From positions 1-12,320 of the forward strand of contig JACQEH010000153.1 in assembly GCA_016200675.1 (NCBI GenBank): a DNA stretch of 12,320 bases, given 5' to 3'. The notes beneath the pieces were generated by a model. It was not told where the DNA came from. It saw only the letters and a list, made by a program, of their open reading frames with translations, and made no database searches. Every line of letters starts with the position of its first letter. Position 1 is the stretch's first letter. Origin of the DNA: Chloroflexota bacterium. GTDB lineage: Bacteria > Chloroflexota > Limnocylindria > Limnocylindrales > CSP1-4. Positions 5,945 to 12,320 of this stretch are shown here, one piece after another. The position numbers were made by a program, and so were the translations under genes.

Positions 5945-5996
5945 TGTGGGGCGTTCCGGACCCCGTCCGCGCCTGTGGGGCTTTCCGGACCTGCCC
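5939..5996. repeat. 29-bp imperfect tandem repeat, two units
   Basis: Units 5939-5967 and 5968-5996 share CGCGCCTGTGGGGC, then TTCCGGACC, and diverge at the end. Their first 8 bases are the same CGCGCCTG that opens each 72-bp unit, so the two repeat types form one modular array. They end about 60 bp from the stop of the downstream ABC ATPase. Confidence 0.8.
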
Positions 5997-6056
5997 GTGT
6001 CCTTCCCCGCCCCGGGGTCTCGACGCGTCCTCCGCCGTCGCCCCCGGGAGCAGGGA

Positions 6057-6776
6057 TCAGGCGTCGATCAGGACGCCGTCCTGGAGCTCGACCACCCGGT
6101 CGGCGACATCGATCATCAGCGGGTCGTGGGTGGCCACGATGGCGGTGATCCCCTCGGCCCGGACCACCTGGCGGAGGACCAGCATGATCCGGTGGCCGGT
6201 CTCGGAGTCGAGCTGCCCGGTCGGCTCGTCGGCCAGCAGGAGGCGGGGTCGATTGGCGAGGGCCCGGGCGATGGCCACCCGCTGCTGCTCGCCGCCGGAG
6301 AGCTCGTGCGGGCGGTGGCGGGCCCGCTCGTGGAGGCCCACGATCTCGAGGAGGTCGGCCACCCGGCGGTCACGCTCGCCGGGCTCGGCCCGGACGAGGC
6401 GCATCGGGACCTCGACGTTCTCGGCGGCGGTCAAAATCGGCACGAGCCCGAACGACTGGAAGACGAAGGCGATCGTCCGGCGGCGGACCTCCACGAGCTC
6501 GTCCTCGCCCATCGCCGAGACCTCCTGGCCATCGACCATGACGGATCCCGAGGTCGGGCGATCGAGGCCCCCGAGGAGGTTGAGGAGCGTGGTCTTGCCG
6601 CTCCCCGAGCGCCCCCGGACGGCGAGCAGCTGGCCCCGGCCCACGGACAGGTCGACGCTCCGGAGGGCGTGGACGACGCCGTCACCGGACGGATAGTCGC
6701 GGGTCAGGGCCGTCGCCACGACGATGGCGTCGCCGGCCGGCCGCCGGGCCGGCGCGGAAGCAGCGGACAGGCTCAC
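6057..6776 (-). CDS. ABC transporter ATPase, MacB/LolD/FtsE type (second ATPase of operon)
   Basis: A 239-residue ATPase with one complete nucleotide-binding domain that powers a membrane permease from the cytoplasm. Motifs: A-loop Tyr in RDYPSGDG (26-33), Walker A GRSGSGKTT (55-63), Q-loop FVFQSFG (104-110), signature LSGGEQQRVA (159-168), Walker B LLLADEPTG (179-187) with catalytic E184, D-loop QLDSETG and switch His in VATHD (H217). 'NLLGGLDRPTSG' and 'LADEPTGQLDS' are typical of the MacB/LolD/FtsE group, whose partners are FtsX-type permeases. The start is GTG at 6776, overlapping the stop of the preceding ATPase in a GTGA, which implies coupled translation. The N-terminus has a short Ala/Pro-rich extension of about 15 residues. 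It is the last gene of the four-gene operon, followed by the repeat island. It probably pairs with the first ATPase as a heterodimer. Confidence 0.95.
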   Translation of the reverse strand: MSLSAASAPARRPAGDAIVVATALTRDYPSGDGVVHALRSVDLSVGRGQLLAVRGRSGSGKTTLLNLLGGLDRPTSGSVMVDGQEVSAMGEDELVEVRRRTIAFVFQSFGLVPILTAAENVEVPMRLVRAEPGERDRRVADLLEIVGLHERARHRPHELSGGEQQRVAIARALANRPRLLLADEPTGQLDSETGHRIMLVLRQVVRAEGITAIVATHDPLMIDVADRVVELQDGVLIDA

Positions 6777-7816
6777 GGGTGCCCTTCCTCTCGGGGATCG
6801 TCCGGCCAGACGCCGACATGGTCCTCCTCGAGCCGAAGGCGGACGCGGTTCTTGAGCTCCAGGGCCTCGACGTGGGCCCGGGGAAGCTGAAGCCGCCCGG
6901 CCCGATCGAGGACCGCGAACTCCTCGGCGATGACACGGTGGTCGCCACTCTCGGTCTGCTCCGTCCGCCGGAAGGTCTCGGTGCTGGTCCGGCCGTCGCG
7001 GATCGAGACGGTCCGCTGGACCTGCTCCGCGACGTGGGCGTCGTGGGTCACGACGACGATCGTTGTTCCGAGCTCCCGGTTGACCTCTCGCAGGAGGCCG
7101 AAGACTGCCGCCGACGTCGCGCTGTCGAGCTCGCCCGTCGGCTCGTCGGCCAGGAGGACCGACGGGCGGTTGGCGAGGGCCACGGCGATGGCGACGCGCT
7201 GCTGCTCGCCGCCCGAGAGGCGCTCCGGCCGGTGATCGGCCCGATCGGCGAGGCCGACGGTCCGAAGGAGCTCGAGGGCCCGTTCGTGGCGGCCGCGCGC
7301 CCCGTCGAGGACCATCGGGAGCTCCACATTCTCGACCGCCGACAAATAGGGCAGGAGGTTCCGGGCTGTCTGCTGCCAGACGACACCGACGACGCGCCGC
7401 CGGTAGCGCGTCCGCTCGCGGCGGCCCATCAGGCCGAGATCGTGGCCGTCGACGATCGCCCGGCCGGCCGACGGCGTGTCGAGGCCGCCGAGGATGTTGA
7501 GGAGCGTCGACTTGCCCGACCCGGACGCGCCGACGATCGCCACGATCTCGCCGGCATCGACGAGGAGGTCCAGGCCCTGGAGGGCGACCACCTCGAGGTC
7601 GGCGATCTTGTAGATCCGGACGAGGTTGTCGCAGGTGATCAGGGCGCCCTCGCCGAAGCGCGGGCGGGCCGGGCGCGGGGCGATGTCGTGGGCGCCCGTC
7701 GCGCCGGAGCGCGCCGTCGCGACCCCGGCCGATCCGGCCGATCCGGCCGCAGCGGGGAGGTCCTCCATCTCGGGCGCGGGGTCGGATCCCGCCGCGGGCG
7801 GTCGCATGTCGGTCAT
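6773..7816 (-). CDS. ABC transporter ATPase, MacB/LolD type, with C-terminal AbrB/SpoVT-like extension
   Basis: A 347-residue protein, about 110 longer than a plain LolD/MacB ATPase. Residues 1-56 are a low-complexity Ala/Gly/Pro leader. The ATPase domain spans about 59-282: Walker A GASGSGKST (96-104), Q-loop VVWQQTARN, signature LSGGEQQRVA (200-209), Walker B LLADEPTG (221-228), and H258 in VVTHD. A tail from about 298 to 338 (FAVLDRAGRLQLPRAHVEAL, then NRVRLRLEEDHVGVWP) resembles the swapped-hairpin AbrB/SpoVT/MazE fold (GR-x-x-x-P followed by a 'v.l.le.d.v.v' strand). That part is a pattern call. ATG at 7816 overlaps the stop of the permease (ATGA) with GAGGA six bases upstream. A second in-frame ATG lies at 7807. 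It is the third gene of the operon. Sequence asymmetry with the next gene suggests a heterodimeric ATPase pair. Confidence 0.94.
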   Translation of the reverse strand: MTDMRPPAAGSDPAPEMEDLPAAAGSAGSAGVATARSGATGAHDIAPRPARPRFGEGALITCDNLVRIYKIADLEVVALQGLDLLVDAGEIVAIVGASGSGKSTLLNILGGLDTPSAGRAIVDGHDLGLMGRRERTRYRRRVVGVVWQQTARNLLPYLSAVENVELPMVLDGARGRHERALELLRTVGLADRADHRPERLSGGEQQRVAIAVALANRPSVLLADEPTGELDSATSAAVFGLLREVNRELGTTIVVVTHDAHVAEQVQRTVSIRDGRTSTETFRRTEQTESGDHRVIAEEFAVLDRAGRLQLPRAHVEALELKNRVRLRLEEDHVGVWPDDPREEGHP

Positions 7817-10596
7817 TCGAATCCTCGCCGTACCGCGGCCGTCGGGGCCGCACCGCGCTGCATGAGGGTACCGACCGCGAACCCGAGCACGACCACCCCG
7901 ACGATACCGCCGAGGACGATCGCGAGCTGGCCCGGGTCGAGGGTCAGGGGGATGTCCGCCTGGGATCCGATGAAGGCTTCGAGGCCCAGCCCCTGGCGGA
8001 GGAATCGGAAGGTCGCCAGGCCGAGCGCCAGCCCGACCCCCACTGCCGTCGCGACGACCGGTGCGTTCTCCACGAGCACCAGGCCGGCTGCCTGGCGGCC
8101 GGTGAGGCCGAGGGTGCGGAGATGGGCGGTCTCGACGGCCTCGGCGGCGCCGGCGAGGGCGAGCGCGGCGGCCATGGCCAGGACCGCATAGGCGAACGCG
8201 ACAACCGCCGCGACGGCCATGCCGGCGACGACGGCCCGGGCGGTGGGGGTGGTCCGGATGGCCGCCGCGGCGGCGGCCTGCGCCGTCACGCTCGACCCGA
8301 CCGGCACGGCGGCCTGGACCGCGGCCCTGATCGCGGCCTCGGCGCCCGCCGGCGCCCGGGCGAAGAGGACGCTCGGCTCCAGGATCGAGCCGGGCCGGAG
8401 GGCCACCATCTGGTCGCGCGACGCGATCGCGAACTGGTTGTTGGTCGCGATCCCCGGCAGCTGATCGATCACGCCGACGACATGCATCGGGTACAGGTAG
8501 CCCTCGACGTAGGTCTGGAAGTCGTCGCCGGGCTTGACCCCGTCGGCCCGGGCCGCAACCTCCTTCGAGACGACGATCGGGATCGCGCTGACGTTCGTGG
8601 CGTACAGGTCGATGGGCAGGCCGAGGGCCGCCGGCGTCCCGGCCGTGACCCTGTCGAAGGCCGCGACGGGGATCGCCAGGACCTGGACGTTCAAGTACCG
8701 CGGGCCCATGTTCACGACCTCTCGATGGACGCCCACCGTCGCCGTGACCTGGGGCAGGCGAGCCGGATCGAAATCCCTGGGGAAGAGCCCCGTCGTGCTG
8801 TCGATCCGGTAGGCGGCTCCGGTCTCACGCCAGGCGACGGCGTCCGCCGCGCGGTCGACGTAGAGCAGGACGGACGACGAGAAGGCCCAGATGGCGGCGG
8901 TGACGAGGAGGACCACGAGGCCGGGCCCCGTCCGACGCCCGTCCGATGCCCGGCGCATGGCCAGGACCGGGACGAGCCCGCGGCCGCGACGCGCCAGCCA
9001 GGCGAGCGCGCGCAACGGGTAGGGGAAGAGCCGCAGCGCAAGGAGGCCGGCGGCGATCCCGATGAGGGCCGGCGCGGCGGCCACGAAGGCATCCGCCTGG
9101 CCGAGCTTCCCGGCACTGCTCGCGCCGCGCAGGCCGCGCTCGCGGAGGAGGTAGGCCCCGGCCAGCGCGAGCGCGACCAGGAGGCCCTCGAAGAGGAGGC
9201 GTCGGGGCGTCGGGCGTCGCGGCACGGCGAGCTCCCGCGCTGGACCGAAGGCCGGGCCGCTCGTGGCCGGGACCGTCGCGATCACCAGCAGGAGCGTGGC
9301 CAGGACCGCGACGCCGAGGCCGGCCAGCGGGCTCGCCGGGACAGGGCGGGCGGGAATGACGAGGAAGGCCGCCGCGACGGCGGCGAGCGCGACCGGCCCC
9401 GTGAGCAGGAGCCCCTCCGCCACCACGGCCAGGATCACCTGCGACAGGGAGGCCCCGCGACCACGCGACAGCGCCAGCGCGGATCGACGCCGCCGGGCGG
9501 CCAGCCCGGCCACGAGGGCGAGGGCTCCGATCGCGACCGCGCCGGGGCCGATCCCGCCGATCGTCAGGATCGCGGTCGCCGATGCCCACTGGCTGCGGTA
9601 CGTCTCGAGGAGGACGCGAAGGCCCTCGCTGAGGCGCGCCTGACCGCCGAGATGCTGGAGGAGCGGCCGGCTGGACGGCGGGAAGTCGGTCTCGAGGCGC
9701 TTGACGTCCGCCAGCAGGCCGTCGACCGCGCTCGACACCAGGCGGGCCGGCTCCACGTAGTCACGGAAGGTGTACTGGACGAAGAGGGCGCCCCGGATCG
9801 ACTCGGTCATGTAGGCGGCATAGGCGTCCGGACTCAGGAGGGCCGTGCTGTCGATGATCCGGGAGTCGCCGCCGAGCGAGCGGATGGCGGGGCGGGCGAG
9901 GGACGTGTCGTTCAGCCACCAGGGGTCGGCCTCGTCCATGACCTTGTACGTCCCGGTCAGCTTGACCGCGATGTTGAGGATGTCGGCGCCGCCGAGCTGG
10001 CCGACCAGCTCGTCCGTTCGATCGGGCACCGGGGTCAGGATGTCGCCGAGCTTCAGATGGAAACCCGCTGCCGTCTCGGTCGAGAGGGCGACCTCGAAGG
10101 CGGTGACCAGGGGCGGGACGGCATCGGTCGAGGTCCCGTCCGGCACCTTCGTGGTGCTCCCGGTCGGCCAGCGGCCCTCGACGAGGCGGAGGCGATCCAT
10201 GGCTCCGGGTTCGATCTGGATGCGCATCGTGGCCGGGTCGCCCGGCACCTGGGGCACGAGCCAGCGGCCGGAGTTGGCGGTCCAGCCACGCTCGCGGATG
10301 AGCGCCTGGATCGACGCCGGCAGCTGGGCGAACAGGCTCGCCTCGCGAGCCTTGATCGCTGAGAACGGATCGGCCGGATCGTCGGCCGGGAGGCGGTCCT
10401 CCTGGACCAGGCGAATGGTGCGCCGGACGGCCGGTGCCTCGGCCACGGTCGCCCGGAGGGTGTCGTCGGCGACGTGGTCGACGAGGCGCGGCGTGGCGGC
10501 CGCGATGAAGGCGGTGACCAGGACCAGCCCGGCCAGTCCGATCGCGGACAGGCGCTCATCGCGCAGCCGGAGCAGGGCGAGGCGCATCCAGGCCAT
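7813..10596 (-). CDS. ABC transporter permease, double FtsX/MacB type
   Basis: A 927-residue integral membrane protein with about ten hydrophobic segments: roughly 17-36, 341-367, 384-415, 424-444, 465-485, 503-525, 556-580, 787-818, 836-862 and 889-911. Two large extracytoplasmic domains (about 40-335 and 585-780) sit after the first and seventh segments, as in tandem FtsX-domain permeases. ETAHLRTLGLTGRQ (822-835) is the cytoplasmic coupling-helix region typical of FtsX/LolC/MacB proteins. The tail RRGFE closes the protein. Such permeases usually move lipids, lipoproteins or peptides, or pass force to the periplasmic side, rather than driving classic import. The substrate is not evident. 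ATG at 10596 shares one base with the stop of the upstream permease (TGATG). Another ATG lies three codons on. Its stop overlaps the first ATPase's start, so translation is coupled throughout. Confidence 0.9.
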   Translation of the reverse strand: MAWMRLALLRLRDERLSAIGLAGLVLVTAFIAAATPRLVDHVADDTLRATVAEAPAVRRTIRLVQEDRLPADDPADPFSAIKAREASLFAQLPASIQALIRERGWTANSGRWLVPQVPGDPATMRIQIEPGAMDRLRLVEGRWPTGSTTKVPDGTSTDAVPPLVTAFEVALSTETAAGFHLKLGDILTPVPDRTDELVGQLGGADILNIAVKLTGTYKVMDEADPWWLNDTSLARPAIRSLGGDSRIIDSTALLSPDAYAAYMTESIRGALFVQYTFRDYVEPARLVSSAVDGLLADVKRLETDFPPSSRPLLQHLGGQARLSEGLRVLLETYRSQWASATAILTIGGIGPGAVAIGALALVAGLAARRRRSALALSRGRGASLSQVILAVVAEGLLLTGPVALAAVAAAFLVIPARPVPASPLAGLGVAVLATLLLVIATVPATSGPAFGPARELAVPRRPTPRRLLFEGLLVALALAGAYLLRERGLRGASSAGKLGQADAFVAAAPALIGIAAGLLALRLFPYPLRALAWLARRGRGLVPVLAMRRASDGRRTGPGLVVLLVTAAIWAFSSSVLLYVDRAADAVAWRETGAAYRIDSTTGLFPRDFDPARLPQVTATVGVHREVVNMGPRYLNVQVLAIPVAAFDRVTAGTPAALGLPIDLYATNVSAIPIVVSKEVAARADGVKPGDDFQTYVEGYLYPMHVVGVIDQLPGIATNNQFAIASRDQMVALRPGSILEPSVLFARAPAGAEAAIRAAVQAAVPVGSSVTAQAAAAAAIRTTPTARAVVAGMAVAAVVAFAYAVLAMAAALALAGAAEAVETAHLRTLGLTGRQAAGLVLVENAPVVATAVGVGLALGLATFRFLRQGLGLEAFIGSQADIPLTLDPGQLAIVLGGIVGVVVLGFAVGTLMQRGAAPTAAVRRGFE

Positions 10597-12320
10597 CACT
10601 CGTCCGCCGCCCGGAGGACATCCCCGATCCGGATGCCGAGGAGCTGGCGTCGCATCACGACCAGCGTCGCGACGAGGACGCCGGCGGCCCCGGCGAGGAT
10701 CGGCAGGAGCGTGGCGGCAGGGATCACCACCACCGGTGGCGGGGTGACCGCGCCGCCGTTCGTGGTGAGCGTCGCTAAGGGCAGGACGAGCCAGGCGAGG
10801 ACCGCTCCCAGCCCCAGCCCCGCGACGACGCCGAAGGTGAGGAGGACGGCGTGCTCCAGCGCCAGCCACACCGACAGCTGACGGCCGGACAGCCCCAGGG
10901 CCCGCAGGAGCGCGAACTCGCCGAGGCGCTCGCGGGTGGAAACCGTCGCCGAGACGATGAAGCCGATCGCCGCGAAGACGAGGGCCGCCCAGGAGCCCAG
11001 GCCGAGCACGCCGATCACGCCCCGCGGGATGGGGTCGGCGAGGAGTGCCGCCTCGCGGTCGGCGGCGTTGACGATGGCGGCGCCCGGATCGACCCCCGCC
11101 CGGATCGCGGAGGCGGAGGCCGCCGGATCGCGCGTCGAGAGCCACCACTCCGTCGGGGGCTCGATGGCGCCGCTGGCCACGAAGCGAGCGTCCGCGAGCG
11201 TCCGGTCGTCGACGATGAGGAACGGCTTCGCCGGGTCGAGGGTGGGGAACGATGCGATCGACCCGACGAGAAGGACCGGGGCGGTGGTCCCGGCCAGGGT
11301 CGCGGTCAGCCGCTCCCCCACCCTGGCCCCCGTCGCGTCGAGGAAGGCGCTGCCGGCGATGGCCTCGATCGGCGCGCCGGGGCTCATTGCCGTGAGGCCG
11401 ACCAGGATCTCCGAGGTGAAGCCACCGAAGACCGGCGGCAGCGGGCTGCCGTCCTTGAAGTCGAAGTGCCAGGGGTCGGCGGTGGGATTCATCGGCTGGG
11501 ACGCCGAGCTGCCGAAGCGGACGCCGGCCTCCCAGCCCGGGGTCGCGGAGCTGAGGCCGATCGGGCTCCAGGCGGTGCTGGCGGCCGGGTCGGCCGAGGC
11601 ATCTGCGGTCGCATCGATTTCCCGGATCTCGATGCTGCCGGTCATCCCGATGTCGGTCGGCGCGCTGACGCCGAACTCGATCCGTCGGAGCCGGATCGGG
11701 CGAGCGAGGGGAGCCGGCGGGGTCCCGGACGCGAGGGCGATCACGAGGCGCTGGTTCGTGCCCACGAGCACCGCCGCGGTCGTGGTGTCCAGCTGGTGGA
11801 ACCGCCCGAGGCCATCCTCCACCACGACCGACGCCCGGATGCCGCGGAACGTCGACATGTCCACCGGCTGCGGAGTGCCGTTCTCGAAGTCCGTCACGAA
11901 TGCGGCGTCCAGCACGAGGCCGAGGGCCGCGGCGCCGTCGGGGACCGTCGCCCCGACCGGGCCGGGGCGGCCGGCCGCGAGCTGCGCGAATAGCCCCGCC
12001 TGGAGGGCACCATCGATTCCGGGCGTCGGGTTGGTCACCGCGGCCGCGACCTCGGAATCGATGGCCAGGAGGGCATCGCCGCGCACGGCCCGGCCCGCGT
12101 CGACGTTCAGCCGGTCCGCCGGCATGACGGCGGCGACGCCCGGGATCGTCGCGAGGGCGGATGCCAGCCGCTCGGGTGCTGCGGCCCGGCTCGAGGGCGT
12201 GAACCGGAGGTCCGCGCCGGCCTGGTAGGCCGCCTGGTCCGCCTGGGATCGCGTCCACGTCGCGACGTTCGCCACGGCGAACGTCCCCAGGGAGGCGGCG
12301 AGCATGAGCAGGAGGGCCGA
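10596..12320 (-). CDS. ABC transporter permease, FtsX/MacB type (5' end outside window)
   Basis: About 574 C-terminal residues are visible; the amino end lies beyond 12320. The visible part opens in a hydrophobic segment (LLLMLAASLGTFAVANVA) with TWTRSQADQAAYQAGADLR, a common exit from a transmembrane helix into a MacB-like periplasmic domain in actinobacterial and chloroflexotan permeases. A long extracytoplasmic region follows, rich in Ala, Thr and Pro. Three C-terminal membrane segments are encoded at about 11021-10941, 10877-10782 and 10733-10653. TRERLGEFALLRALGLSGRQL sits between the first two, matching the FtsX coupling element. It ends RIGDVLRAADE. The ATG of the next permease overlaps its TGA by one base. 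Given the neighbour's architecture, the missing part probably holds a second FtsX half. The two permeases likely form a heterodimer served by the two ATPases. Confidence 0.9.
   Translation of the reverse strand, partial: SALLLMLAASLGTFAVANVATWTRSQADQAAYQAGADLRFTPSSRAAAPERLASALATIPGVAAVMPADRLNVDAGRAVRGDALLAIDSEVAAAVTNPTPGIDGALQAGLFAQLAAGRPGPVGATVPDGAAALGLVLDAAFVTDFENGTPQPVDMSTFRGIRASVVVEDGLGRFHQLDTTTAAVLVGTNQRLVIALASGTPPAPLARPIRLRRIEFGVSAPTDIGMTGSIEIREIDATADASADPAASTAWSPIGLSSATPGWEAGVRFGSSASQPMNPTADPWHFDFKDGSPLPPVFGGFTSEILVGLTAMSPGAPIEAIAGSAFLDATGARVGERLTATLAGTTAPVLLVGSIASFPTLDPAKPFLIVDDRTLADARFVASGAIEPPTEWWLSTRDPAASASAIRAGVDPGAAIVNAADREAALLADPIPRGVIGVLGLGSWAALVFAAIGFIVSATVSTRERLGEFALLRALGLSGRQLSVWLALEHAVLLTFGVVAGLGLGAVLAWLVLPLATLTTNGGAVTPPPVVVIPAATLLPILAGAAGVLVATLVVMRRQLLGIRIGDVLRAADE

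Noticed and set aside
5660..5996. Possible CRISPR array
   Set aside because: Units are 72 and 29 bp and adjacent, with no unique spacers between identical repeats. No cas genes are visible.
7720..7760. Short GATCCGGCC repeat in the ATPase leader
   Set aside because: Only about two to three partial units, and they encode an ordinary Ala/Gly/Ser low-complexity linker. Not a distinct element.
8122..10362. Long open frame on the plus strand opposite the permease (about 746 codons)
   Set aside because: It is Arg/Gly/Asp-rich without motifs. It is the antisense shadow of a membrane protein gene with strong coding signal, a common effect at high GC.

Overview
The window is very GC-rich (about 70% G+C by eye, with G/C at almost every third codon position), densely packed and bacterial. 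Large double-FtsX ABC permeases, tandem SAM-hydroxide adenosyltransferases beside an ECF-type ATPase, and WYL regulators together suggest a high-GC Chloroflexota or actinobacterial lineage. There is no rRNA, tRNA or marker gene, so this assignment is an inference.

Layout from left to right. (1) Positions 1-1800, minus strand: a polycistronic unit read right to left. It holds two tandem paralogues of the SAM hydrolase / fluorinase-like family (DUF62), then the first 39 codons of an ABC ATPase resembling energy-coupling-factor ATPases. (2) 1927-2175, minus strand: a small unassigned ORF. A strong stem-loop lies between it and the SAM hydrolases. (3) 2343-4806, plus strand: a two-gene unit of a WYL-domain transcriptional regulator and an HD-superfamily (SAMHD1/dGTPase-like, COG1078-type) phosphohydrolase, 4 bp apart. 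(4) 4814 to about 5600, minus strand: an M23 (LytM-type) metallopeptidase with intact catalytic motifs. Its membrane anchor is in another frame, and its putative N-terminal tail is a 24-bp tandem repeat. (5) About 5600-6056: no convincing gene, but a cluster of 72-bp and 29-bp tandem repeats and three copies of a stem-loop with a constant 7-base loop. (6) 6057-12320, minus strand: a translationally coupled four-gene ABC transporter operon of two FtsX/MacB-type permeases followed by two LolD/MacB-type ATPases. Every visible junction overlaps start and stop codons.

Working model. The transporter operon probably encodes a type VII (MacB/LolCDE/FtsEX-like) ABC system. The M23 peptidase downstream on the same strand recalls FtsEX control of peptidoglycan hydrolases, but the repeat island separates them and the link is only inferred. 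The WYL/HD pair looks like a regulator with its nucleotide-hydrolase partner. A dNTP-depletion role, possibly in defence, is conceivable but unproven. The SAM-hydrolase/ECF unit suggests SAM or adenosine chemistry tied to vitamin or cofactor uptake.

The observations most worth following up are: the five-unit 24-bp repeat joined to the frameshifted M23 gene; the stem-loop repeat island; the AbrB/SpoVT-like tail fused to one ABC ATPase; and the loss of a substrate-site Asp in one SAM-hydrolase paralogue.
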